Origin: Ignavibacteriota bacterium
GTDB lineage: Bacteria > Bacteroidota > Ignavibacteria > Tepidaquicellales > Tepidaquicellaceae
Direction of reading: 5' to 3'
Assembly (NCBI GenBank): GCA_016218085.1
Contig: JACREY010000017.1
Span: 22,187 to 86,186 of the forward strand
DNA length: 64,000 nucleotides
Shown here piece after piece: positions 1 to 7,860 of this stretch; position 1 is the stretch's first letter; every line of letters starts with the position of its first letter. The position numbers were made by a program, and so were the translations under genes. The notes below the pieces were generated by a model that was given only the letters and a program-made list of their open reading frames with translations, searched no databases and had not been told where the DNA came from.

Positions 1-160
1 TTATTTTAAGGCGTTTCGAATAAAAACCGAATATTTTTTCAGGTCCGATTATTTTCATTTCAAACTTTTCCGTTAATTCCTTAACGCGGAAAAGTTTTAG
101 TCCGAGTTCGGGTCCGATTCCGTTTGCATCGCCGCAGGTTATTAATATCCTTTTTTTCAA
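1..160 (-). CDS. pdxA: 4-hydroxythreonine-4-phosphate dehydrogenase, N-terminal part (cut by window edge)
   Basis: The reverse strand encodes about 53 residues that continue off the left edge without a stop. They begin RILITCGDANGIGPELGLK, which matches the N-terminal motif (IT.GD..GIGPE) of PdxA, the NAD-dependent dehydrogenase of pyridoxal phosphate synthesis. The likely start is TTG at 160-158 (L/M-K-K-R-I-L); no ATG is in frame just upstream, and rsfS ends 19 bases earlier, so the two genes are probably co-transcribed. The usual proline of GDPAG is Asn here (GDANG). The start codon is the least certain part. Function is inferred from this short motif alone. Confidence 0.75.
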   Translation of the reverse strand, partial: MKKRILITCGDANGIGPELGLKLFRVKELTEKFEMKIIGPEKIFGFYSKRLKI

Positions 161-179
161 AATTGGGAAATAAAATATA

Positions 180-524
180 TTAATCGCTTATAATTTTTAT
201 ACTGGCATCCCCCCAGAGTCCTTCGAGGTTATAAAACCTTCTTGATTCATTAAGAAATATATGCACAACAACATCAACAAAATCCAGAAGTACCCAGCTC
301 AGGTTTCCGTATCCTTCGTTATGCCAAGGCTTCTGTCCGAGTTTTTTTGATTCTTCCACAATAAAATCAGCAATCGCCTTATTCTGTACATCCGAAGGTG
401 AAGAGCAAATCACGAAAAAGTCCGTAACCGTAGTAAGTTTTCTCAAATCCATAATCTTAATATCCTCGCCTTTTTTCTGAAGCATCAGGTCTGCAATTTT
501 AGCTGCTAATTTTTTTGATTCCAT
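180..524 (-). CDS. rsfS: Ribosomal silencing factor RsfS (Iojap/DUF143 family)
   Basis: A 114-residue protein of the usual family length. It carries the family signature: TDFFVICS near residue 34, Q-K-A-I-A-D, the W-H-N-E-G stretch, and W-V-L-L-D-F-V-D-V-V-V-H-I-F followed by FYNLEGLWGDA. RsfS binds ribosomal protein uL14 on the 50S subunit and blocks 30S joining when nutrients are low. It lies between a LytR_C protein (16 bases upstream) and pdxA (19 bases downstream) on the same strand, so the three probably form an operon. rsfS next to a LytR_C gene is a familiar arrangement in many bacteria. Identification is firm. Confidence 0.95.
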   Translation of the reverse strand: MESKKLAAKIADLMLQKKGEDIKIMDLRKLTTVTDFFVICSSPSDVQNKAIADFIVEESKKLGQKPWHNEGYGNLSWVLLDFVDVVVHIFLNESRRFYNLEGLWGDASIKIISD

Positions 525-540
525 TTTATAATATTATTTT

Positions 541-1029
541 TTATTTGCCTTTTTCCGTATAAGGTTTAAGTTCGGTATAGTCTTTTCCGATAACGATAGT
601 GGCATCGAGGTACAGGTCTCTGTTAATCTGCTGAATAATATTCCTGCCGCTCACCCCCAGCACTTCGGCAATTCTCTGTGCTTTCCGCGTATCGCCAGTT
701 CTGTCTATGATGATAGTTCTTTCGACATCACTGCTTTTATAATTATCGAGGTTCACAACATCGTATCCTTTTTTCTTCAGGTAGTCCCTGAAAATCGCTC
801 CAATTCTGTTTTCGCCCGTGCCGTTCTGAACATCGACCTGGATTGAAAGATTCGGCTGGTGCGTGACTGTAGTTTTGGAGCTGTCCATTGCATTTTTATC
901 GGATTTTCCTTTATTCAGGAAAGTATTTGTAACAAGCGAAAAGACGAGGTAAATACAGACTGCTCCCAGCACAATGATGGTGATATTGAGAATATAGTTA
1001 AGTATTGATTTTCCTGTTTCCTGCTTCAT
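541..1029 (-). CDS. Membrane-anchored LytR_C domain protein
   Basis: 162 residues. A single membrane segment lies at about residues 11-35, preceded by a short basic cytoplasmic end. A polar linker follows, then a LytR_C-type domain at about 62-155, recognisable from V-Q-N-G-T-G near its start, the G-Y-D-V-V-N strand, the IIIDRTGD strand with K-A-Q-R-I-A-E-V-L-G, and the final DATIVIGKDY. LytR_C domains occur alone or after LytR-CpsA-Psr domains; no phosphotransferase domain is present here. The protein should face the periplasm. It heads the rsfS-pdxA transcript. Its exact role is unknown; a cell-envelope or wall-related function is only inferred. Confidence 0.8.
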   Translation of the reverse strand: MKQETGKSILNYILNITIIVLGAVCIYLVFSLVTNTFLNKGKSDKNAMDSSKTTVTHQPNLSIQVDVQNGTGENRIGAIFRDYLKKKGYDVVNLDNYKSSDVERTIIIDRTGDTRKAQRIAEVLGVSGRNIIQQINRDLYLDATIVIGKDYTELKPYTEKGK

Positions 1030-1040
1030 AAATCTGCATT

Positions 1041-1080
1041 AAAAATAAAAAACCGAAAGAAAATTCTTTCGGTTTTATTC
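1041..1080 (-). terminator. Rho-independent terminator for the 1141-1620 gene
   Basis: An inverted repeat AACCGAAAGAA / TTCTTTCGGTT (1051-1061 and 1064-1074). Read on the minus strand it is followed by a T-rich run (TTTTTTATTTTTA), so it should end transcription of the hypothetical gene at 1141-1620 before the LytR_C gene. The plus-strand side also has TTTTATT and may work weakly. Confidence 0.75.
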
Positions 1081-1140
1081 GATATTTAAAATTTTTGTTT
1101 TTAAAAATGATGACATCATTCTGTCAATATTTCGTCTTCT

Positions 1141-1620
1141 TTACCTTAAAATCTCGTCGTTGTTTAACAGCGGGTTATACATGCCGTTATAGTATGAACC
1201 GTCGTTCAGGTTTCTGTATTCGAATTTAATGAACGAATTTTCAGAAAGCTTATAGTCCATCGATACTCTCGACAGGAAAATGCCCGACATATCGTTCTGC
1301 ATATTTTTGGCAAACTGGCTTCCGAAAATCGAGCTTGAATAAGGAGAATACTGAAGTTTCACATCTGCACTGACGGACAATTTATCCGAAAATTTATAAT
1401 TCATTGAATTCACTAAAGAAGTAAGCGTGTTGCTTCCGTATTTTGAGCTCAGCATAGAAACCTGGAAGCTTTGCTTCATAGAAAAATTTTTCGGATTGAA
1501 GATGCCCAAAATCAGGTTATTTGTACTTTTATTAAGCTTATTATCGTTTTTCTTATACTGGGAAAAAGCCGAAGAAAACGACAGAATGCAAAGTATAATT
1601 ATTAATGTATTTTTAATCAT
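1141..1620 (-). CDS. Hypothetical exported outer-membrane-like protein
   Basis: 159 residues with a clear signal peptide (MIKNTLIIILCILSFSSAFS, cut likely before Q21). The mature part alternates polar and aromatic residues (YKFSDKLSVSADVKLQYSP, then DYKLSENSFIKFEYRNL), the pattern of antiparallel outer-membrane beta strands. It is too short for a full large barrel. I do not recognise a named family. It has its own terminator downstream and is divergent from the T9SS protein at 1820. Function unknown. Confidence 0.65.
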   Translation of the reverse strand: MIKNTLIIILCILSFSSAFSQYKKNDNKLNKSTNNLILGIFNPKNFSMKQSFQVSMLSSKYGSNTLTSLVNSMNYKFSDKLSVSADVKLQYSPYSSSIFGSQFAKNMQNDMSGIFLSRVSMDYKLSENSFIKFEYRNLNDGSYYNGMYNPLLNNDEILR

Positions 1621-1819
1621 AATGTTATTTAACGCAAAAATATATGTATTTTTTTATTAAAATACAATGTCAGACTCATTTTAGGGCATTAAATTTTTAT
1701 TATATAAATACCGTTTTTTGAGTTGCAAATTAAATTTTAATTTCATTATCTTATACAAATTATTCGAAAAAATAATTTTAAATAAACCACTTATTAAAAC
1801 TCTTAAAAGGGAGAAAAAA

Positions 1820-4132
1820 ATGATGAAAAGATTCTTTTCAGTTTTCTCGTTAGTACTTCTTGCAGTAATGTTCTTTTCTGCAAGCCCAAGCTATTCACAG
1901 TTTGACGTTCCATCATTCGGACCGGCTCCTGTAACAGATTACAAGATGTCGCCGACTGTTAGCAGTGACAATTTACTCAATGCTAACAACCGCGGATTTG
2001 TTTACATTTCCGGAACTTCGAGCCATCAGCTCAACAAGCAGTTCATGGGCAACGTATCGGTAACACCGGTAGGTTCACCGTTTACGGGTGCGGGCTGGAT
2101 TGGAGCTATCGCAAGAAATACAACTACAGGTGTATTGTATGTATGCAACCAGGCATCACCATTCAACATCTGGAGCATAGATACAACAACAGGTGTTCTC
2201 ACACAGGTAGTAGCATCCTGTACCGGTCTTCCACAGACAAACTTCACAGGATTCGTGTATGACCATACAACAGGCAACTATTATGGTCTTTCATCCAGCT
2301 TGACCGTTTCACAGATTTTCACAGTTAATATGTCAACAGGTGTTTGTACACCTATCGGATCCGCATCAGCAGTTTGCGCAGGCGGTATTACACTTGTTTG
2401 CGCACCGAACGGATCACTCTTCGTGGTTGATATAGTAGCTGACAATTTATACAGAGTTGACAAAACATCAGGTACTTTTACAATGGTTGGTCCTTTAGGA
2501 TTCGCAGCAAACTATGGTCAGGACGGAGCTTTTGACCTTAGCGACGGTATGCTTTATCTTGCATCAGCGGGTCCGGGAAACATTTTAAGAACTTGCGATA
2601 CAACAACAGGTAGTGCAACAAACGTAATCGGAACATATGCAGGTCAGCCTTCATGTCTTGCTATTATAGCAAATGCAGGTCCTTCTATCACGCATACCCC
2701 GCTTCCGAATACACAGAACCTTGCAGGTCCTTATGTAGTCAATGCAGTAGTAACACCCACGGGTTCACCGATTTCTTCATCAAAGGTTTATTGGTCAAGA
2801 AACAACCCGACAGTAACAGACTCAGTAACAATGACAAATTCAGGCGGTAACAACTGGACAGGCAATATCCCCGGCAACGGAACCGCAGCAATCTACAGAT
2901 ACTATATTAAAGCAATAGACGGTCTTGGCAGAGTAGCAACCCATCCGGGAGGCGCTCCGGCAAGTCTTAACCAGTTCCAGGCACTTGCAACAGACACAGC
3001 AAAACCCGTAATAGTCCACACACCTATCGGCGCAACACCACAGTCGTTATGGCCGATAAACTGCGGAGCATCAGTAACAGATAACATTGGTGTTGACTCC
3101 GTATGGGTAAGGTGGTACAAGAACACACCGACAACAGTAAAACAGTTCAAACTTTTACCGACATCGGGTACAAACTATGCAGCACTGTTCAATTCAGTAA
3201 ACGGTGATGTAGCGGCCGGCGACGTAATTTATTACAGAATCATTGCTCAGGACGCATCAGCACAGCACCTTAAAGATTCAACTGCACTTTACAACTTCAA
3301 CATTATTGCACTTGTAAATGCTTGCATCGGAACAGGTACAGTATCATCCAACTATCCGTTTACAACATACTGGATGGACGGAAGAACCCAGATGCTCTTC
3401 ACCGCGGCGGAAATATTAGCTGCAGGCGGAACAGCAGGAAAAGTAATTTCACAGATCGGATTCAATGTTATAACAGCAGATCCTGCTCCAATGAACGGAT
3501 TCAGCGTTAAATTCCAGCATACATCAGCCACTTCATTAACAGGATGGGTAACAACCGGTTGGACGACAGCCTACACAGGTTCATATACAGTTCCCGGAAC
3601 CGGCTGGAGGTACATTGCATTACAGACACCATATTTCCAGTGGAACGGAACAAGCAACCTCTTAGTTGAAGTATGCTATGATAACTCTGCTTATACACAG
3701 TATTCACCGGTCAATTCAAGTCCGATGGCAGGTATGACCTGGGGATATTACACTGATAACCAGACCGGTTGTACAATGACAAGCGGTGCCGCGCAGGCAA
3801 ACAGACCGAACACCTGCTTCACAATGATTCCTCCTTCAGGAACAGGAACAATCGGTGCAAACACTCCGACACAGTACTCATTGAACCAGAACTATCCGAA
3901 CCCCTTCAACCCGGTAACCAGAATTAATTTCGCAATTCCGAAACAGGGACTCGTAACTCTGAAAGTATATGATGTACTTGGAAGAGAAGTAAAAACTCTC
4001 GTAAACGAAGTAAAAACCCCGGGCAATTATTCAGTTGACTTCAACGGAACAGAATTGTCAAGCGGCGTGTACTTCTATAAATTAGAATCAAATCAGTTCT
4101 CGGATATCAAGAGAATGATTCTCATTAAATAA
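1820..4132 (+). CDS. T9SS-sorted surface protein: beta-propeller-like, Ig-like repeats, C-terminal sorting domain
   Basis: 770 residues from the ATG at 1820, chosen because AGGGAG lies just upstream and a signal peptide (K-R-F-F-S-V-F-S-L-V-L-L-A, cut near S-Y-S/Q) follows at once; an earlier in-frame ATG at 1718 lacks both. Residues about 40-300 are a WD/YncE-like propeller of repeated GxLYxxDxxTG units. Two Ig-like modules follow (the H-T-P-L/I-P-N-T-Q-N-L and the K-P-V-I-V-H-T-P segments), then a beta-rich domain with TTYWMDGRTQMLF, and a type A T9SS domain with NYPNPFNPVTRINF and a final IKRMILIK. It should be secreted across the outer membrane and attached to the cell surface. The codon choice is biased (TTC, AAC, ACA), suggesting strong expression. 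A paralog follows directly. Ligand unknown. Confidence 0.85.
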   Translation: MMKRFFSVFSLVLLAVMFFSASPSYSQFDVPSFGPAPVTDYKMSPTVSSDNLLNANNRGFVYISGTSSHQLNKQFMGNVSVTPVGSPFTGAGWIGAIARNTTTGVLYVCNQASPFNIWSIDTTTGVLTQVVASCTGLPQTNFTGFVYDHTTGNYYGLSSSLTVSQIFTVNMSTGVCTPIGSASAVCAGGITLVCAPNGSLFVVDIVADNLYRVDKTSGTFTMVGPLGFAANYGQDGAFDLSDGMLYLASAGPGNILRTCDTTTGSATNVIGTYAGQPSCLAIIANAGPSITHTPLPNTQNLAGPYVVNAVVTPTGSPISSSKVYWSRNNPTVTDSVTMTNSGGNNWTGNIPGNGTAAIYRYYIKAIDGLGRVATHPGGAPASLNQFQALATDTAKPVIVHTPIGATPQSLWPINCGASVTDNIGVDSVWVRWYKNTPTTVKQFKLLPTSGTNYAALFNSVNGDVAAGDVIYYRIIAQDASAQHLKDSTALYNFNIIALVNACIGTGTVSSNYPFTTYWMDGRTQMLFTAAEILAAGGTAGKVISQIGFNVITADPAPMNGFSVKFQHTSATSLTGWVTTGWTTAYTGSYTVPGTGWRYIALQTPYFQWNGTSNLLVEVCYDNSAYTQYSPVNSSPMAGMTWGYYTDNQTGCTMTSGAAQANRPNTCFTMIPPSGTGTIGANTPTQYSLNQNYPNPFNPVTRINFAIPKQGLVTLKVYDVLGREVKTLVNEVKTPGNYSVDFNGTELSSGVYFYKLESNQFSDIKRMILIK

Positions 4133-4152
4133 TTTAAGTTTTTTCTTGATTT

Positions 4153-4190
4153 AAAGGTTGTCCCGGAAACGGGACAACCTTTTTTTTTAT
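4153..4190 (+). terminator. Strong rho-independent terminator
   Basis: A perfect 11-base stem AGGTTGTCCCG / CGGGACAACCT (4155-4165, 4170-4180) closed by a GAAA tetraloop, followed by eight T. It separates the two tandem paralogs at 1820 and 4280, which must therefore be transcribed separately. Confidence 0.92.
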
Positions 4191-4279
4191 TTATATTGAT
4201 TTTATCAATCACTATAAATAAATTAAATGAAAAGTAATACTTTCGGATGCATTTTAAATCTCTTCGGAGGGGGAATAAA

Positions 4280-6586
4280 ATGGCGAAAAAACACTTATCA
4301 TTTTTCACAACAATTCTGTTAACATTAGTCTTTTCTGTAAACGGATTAAGTCAGGAAAGGCATTCATTGGCATCTGCTCCGCTTTCAGAAATATTATTGC
4401 AGAGCAATTTTAGCACCGAAAACCCATTAAATGCAAACAGCCGCTGTTTTGTATATTTAGGAGGAACATCAAACTCCCAGTTGTACAAGCATTTTTTGGG
4501 GAATATGAATCTTACGCCCATCGGCTCACCTTTTTATGCAGCAGGCTGGTTAGGCGGCATGGCAAGAGATATATCAACAGGAATGCTTTATATCAACAAT
4601 CAGTCCTATCCTTTCCAGATATGGAGACCTGACACAGTAACCGGTATTTGCACGCAGATAATTGCCACATGCACCGGAATACCGCACGCAAATTTTACAG
4701 GATTGGTATTAGACCATATAACGGGAAATTACTACGGCTTGTCGACCGACCTCACCGCATCTTCAATATTTACTATTAATATGACAACGGGAGTCTGCAC
4801 ACCTATAGGTACACCTTCGACAGTATGCGCAGGAGGAATAGCAATTGCATGTTCTCCGTGCGGGTCCTTATTCGCAGTTGATATTGTCGAAGATAACTTA
4901 TACAAAGTAAACAAGACAACAGGGGTATTCACGCTTGTAGGTCCGCTGGGATTTTCTGCTAATTTCGGTCAGGATGCGGCTTTTGATTTAAGCGACGGAA
5001 TTCTTTACCTTGCGTCTTCGGGTCCCGGAAATTATCTGAGAATATGCGATACGACAACGGGAAGCGCATCGGTAATTGTACTGACATATCCGAGTCAGCC
5101 ATTATGTTTGGCTATAGTTGGAAGCCCGGGACCGGGCATACAACACACACCGCTCCCGAATACCCAGAACCTGGCGGGTCCTTATGTTGTCAACGCCGTA
5201 ATTACGGCTTCAGGTTCACCAATTTCATCATCAAAGATTTTCTGGTCAAGAAACAATCCGGCTATAACAGACTCAGTAACAATGGCAAATACAAGCGGAA
5301 ACAACTGGACGGGAAACATTCCCGGAAACAGTTCCGTTGCAACGTACAGATATTATCTGAGAGTAAAAGACAGTATCGGAAGGACAGGGTATCATCCGGT
5401 TGGAGCTCCTATAATTTTACATTCTTTTCAGGCAATGTTATCCGATACGGTTAAACCCGTTATCACTCATACTCCAATAAGCAATGTTCCGAAGGCGCTA
5501 TGGCCTGTTGCCGTAAGTGCTTCTGTTACGGATAACATAGGAATTGACTCTGTCTGGGTCAGGTGGTACAAGAATTCACCTTCAAACGGATATAAGCAAT
5601 TTAAACTGAATAATACAGGCGGGAGCAATTATAGTGCAGTTTTCAACTCTATAAACAGCGAAGTAAATATTGGGGACAATATTTTCTACAGAATAATTGC
5701 ACAGGATAATTCCACAAGCCACAACAGGGATTCAACGCCGGTTTACTCATTTATGATTACTGTACCTATCAACATCTGCATTGGCACCGGCACTTCACCG
5801 TCGAATTATCCTTTTACAACATACTGGATGGACGGACAGACACTGATGCTTTTTACTGCAGCTGAACTGGCTGCAGCTGGAGCATATACAAACTCCCCTA
5901 TAACAAAAATCGGTTTCAATGTAATTTCAGCGTCACAACAGACTATGTTAGGATTCCATATACATATCCAACATACATCTATTACAACCGTAACAGGATT
6001 TGTAACAACAGGCTGGACACATGCATATGCGGGATCATATACAGTTCCGGGAACGGGCTGGCAATATATTGATTTGATGCCGCCATATTTTATTTACAAC
6101 GGCACAAGCAACCTGCTTGTTGAAGTATGCTATGATAACAACTCTTATACAACTTACTCAATTGTAAATGCAACTTCTGCTCCGGGAATGACCTGGGGTT
6201 ATTACACTGATAATATGACCGGATGCTTATTGACGGGAGGAGCTTCTCAGCCAATCAGACCGAATATCTGCTTTTACATGAATCCGATTATCGGAACAGG
6301 AAGCAATTCCAACAATATACCTGAACAATACTCATTGAGCCAGAACTATCCGAATCCGTTCAATCCTGTAACAAGGATTAATTTTGATTTACCGAAACAG
6401 GGTCTGACAACTCTGAAAGTATATGACATACTTGGAAGAGAAATAAGAACACTTGTAAACGAAGTAAAAGCTCCGGGCAGTTATTCAATAGATTTCAATG
6501 GTAATGAATTTTCCAGCGGTGTGTACTTCTATAAATTGGAATCGAATCAGTTTTCAGATATAAAGAGAATGATTCTTGTAAAGTAA
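4280..6586 (+). CDS. T9SS-sorted surface protein, tandem paralog of the 1820-4132 gene
   Basis: 768 residues from the ATG at 4280, which follows GGAGGGGG closely and begins a signal peptide (MAKKHLSFFTTILLTLVFSV). The domain order is the same as in its upstream neighbour: propeller-like repeats, two Ig-like modules (N-T-Q-N-L-A-G-P-Y-V-V-N-A-V is shared exactly), the TTYWMDGQTLMLF domain, and a T9SS sorting domain (NYPNPFNPVTRINF). By eye about two thirds of residues match the neighbour, so this is an old tandem duplication rather than a recent one. Its codons use more TTT and AAT than the first copy, suggesting lower expression. A terminator separates the pair. Ligand unknown. Confidence 0.85.
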   Translation: MAKKHLSFFTTILLTLVFSVNGLSQERHSLASAPLSEILLQSNFSTENPLNANSRCFVYLGGTSNSQLYKHFLGNMNLTPIGSPFYAAGWLGGMARDISTGMLYINNQSYPFQIWRPDTVTGICTQIIATCTGIPHANFTGLVLDHITGNYYGLSTDLTASSIFTINMTTGVCTPIGTPSTVCAGGIAIACSPCGSLFAVDIVEDNLYKVNKTTGVFTLVGPLGFSANFGQDAAFDLSDGILYLASSGPGNYLRICDTTTGSASVIVLTYPSQPLCLAIVGSPGPGIQHTPLPNTQNLAGPYVVNAVITASGSPISSSKIFWSRNNPAITDSVTMANTSGNNWTGNIPGNSSVATYRYYLRVKDSIGRTGYHPVGAPIILHSFQAMLSDTVKPVITHTPISNVPKALWPVAVSASVTDNIGIDSVWVRWYKNSPSNGYKQFKLNNTGGSNYSAVFNSINSEVNIGDNIFYRIIAQDNSTSHNRDSTPVYSFMITVPINICIGTGTSPSNYPFTTYWMDGQTLMLFTAAELAAAGAYTNSPITKIGFNVISASQQTMLGFHIHIQHTSITTVTGFVTTGWTHAYAGSYTVPGTGWQYIDLMPPYFIYNGTSNLLVEVCYDNNSYTTYSIVNATSAPGMTWGYYTDNMTGCLLTGGASQPIRPNICFYMNPIIGTGSNSNNIPEQYSLSQNYPNPFNPVTRINFDLPKQGLTTLKVYDILGREIRTLVNEVKAPGSYSIDFNGNEFSSGVYFYKLESNQFSDIKRMILVK

Positions 6587-6650
6587 AAAGCACTATATTT
6601 TCAATTAATTTGAAATTGCATAAGGACGGGAGAATTATATCCTGATTAAT

Positions 6651-6676
6651 AGGGTTTTTACCATAACCCTGTTTTA
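6651..6676 (+). terminator. Weak possible terminator
   Basis: A six-base stem AGGGTT / AACCCT (6651-6656, 6665-6670) with an eight-base loop, followed by GTTTTAATAT. It sits 65 bases after the previous stop codon. The stem is short and the T run is poor. Confidence 0.4.
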
Positions 6677-6745
6677 ATATTACATTATTGGAATATTTTT
6701 ATTAATTTATTTCAATAAACATCATTCAACTATAGGGGAAATGTT

Positions 6746-7657
6746 ATGAAAAAAAATATCTTTTTATTATTTTTTTTATTCGGTTCTATATTCTGCACAG
6801 CCCAGCAGATTAACATCAAGCTAAACGAAGGATTTGAATCTACTGCATTTCCCCCGGCAGGGTGGAAAAGATACAATGTGATGGGAGCTAACATCTGGCA
6901 GAGACTTACGGCTCCGATGCCGGTCGAAATAAACCAGCCGCCCATACAGGGAAGTTCGGTGGCAAGAATCAATTACGAAGAAACAGGAGGCAACGACTGG
7001 CTGGTTACAAGAAAAATCGAGCAGATATCGAACGGCGATTCGCTTACATTTTTTTTAATAAAGCAATATGCACAGGGACCTTTTCCGCCAGATTCACTGA
7101 TGGTAAAGATTTCGACGACTGATTCCCTGATGACCAGCTTCGGAGCATCGGTATTAACAATAAACATTGCTGCTCTGCCTACGGGAACGCAGGTCTGGCG
7201 GAAGTACACAGTAAACCTTTCGCAGTATGCAGGAAGCAACATTTTCATAGCATTCCAGCACAGGAATTTCAACGGACATGGATGTGCGCTGGACAGTGTT
7301 ATGGTTTATAATCAAAGTAATATCGGAATCAGGCAAGTCAGTTCGGGAATCCCCGATAAAATAAAATTATTTCAGAATTATCCAAATCCGTTCAATCCGG
7401 AAACAAAAATCAGATTTGAGATTAGAAGGAATAATTCTTTAGTCAGGCTTGCGATATACGGAATAACCGGTATCGAGACAGCTGTGCTTGTTAATCAATC
7501 ACTGAGCGCGGGAATTTACGAAGCAGTATTCAATTTAAACAGTGACCGTTCGAAAGTTCATTCAAGCGGTGTATATTTCTACAGGCTCGAAGTAACCGAA
7601 ATCGGAGCATACAGCAATTACAAATGCATATCTAAATCGATGATACTGTTGAAATAG
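6746..7657 (+). CDS. T9SS-sorted protein with a choice-of-anchor J (cleaved-adhesin-like) domain
   Basis: 303 residues; the start ATG follows AGGGGAA by a normal distance. A signal peptide (residues 1-19, ending in C-T-A/Q) leads into a domain of about 165 residues that begins N-E-G-F-E-S-T-A-F-P-P-A-G-W and ends in H-G-C-A-L-D-S-V-M-V-Y, the usual start and end of choice-of-anchor J / cleaved adhesin jelly-roll domains. A T9SS sorting domain with NYPNPFNPETKIRFE follows; it contains a few extra residues near its end (E-I-G-A-Y-S-N-Y-K). These jelly-roll domains often bind carbohydrate or protein at the surface; the ligand here is unknown. Confidence 0.8.
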   Translation: MKKNIFLLFFLFGSIFCTAQQINIKLNEGFESTAFPPAGWKRYNVMGANIWQRLTAPMPVEINQPPIQGSSVARINYEETGGNDWLVTRKIEQISNGDSLTFFLIKQYAQGPFPPDSLMVKISTTDSLMTSFGASVLTINIAALPTGTQVWRKYTVNLSQYAGSNIFIAFQHRNFNGHGCALDSVMVYNQSNIGIRQVSSGIPDKIKLFQNYPNPFNPETKIRFEIRRNNSLVRLAIYGITGIETAVLVNQSLSAGIYEAVFNLNSDRSKVHSSGVYFYRLEVTEIGAYSNYKCISKSMILLK

Positions 7658-7780
7658 TTTTGTTAAATTGCAGATTTTTAATATGTTAACAATATAACGA
7701 TATTCAGGAAGCAAATTAACGGAGTTTTGAGAAACAAAGAATATACTAATAACAGTTCAAATTTTCAAAAAATTATTTAA

Positions 7781-7809
7781 TTGACATTTCAAGGGAATTG
7801 AATTAAATT
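7781..7809 (+). promoter_or_regulatory. Possible sigma-70-like promoter
   Basis: TTGACA at 7781-7786, a 17-base gap, then TAAATT (four of six matches to TATAAT) at 7804-7809, about 50 bases before the GTG start at 7861. The preceding stretch is AT-rich. This is pattern matching only; Bacteroidota primary sigma factors often use a different consensus. Confidence 0.4.
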
Positions 7810-7860
7810 TAGCTATAAATTTTTCAAAAATAAAATAACTCAAACAGAAGGGAGTGTTTT

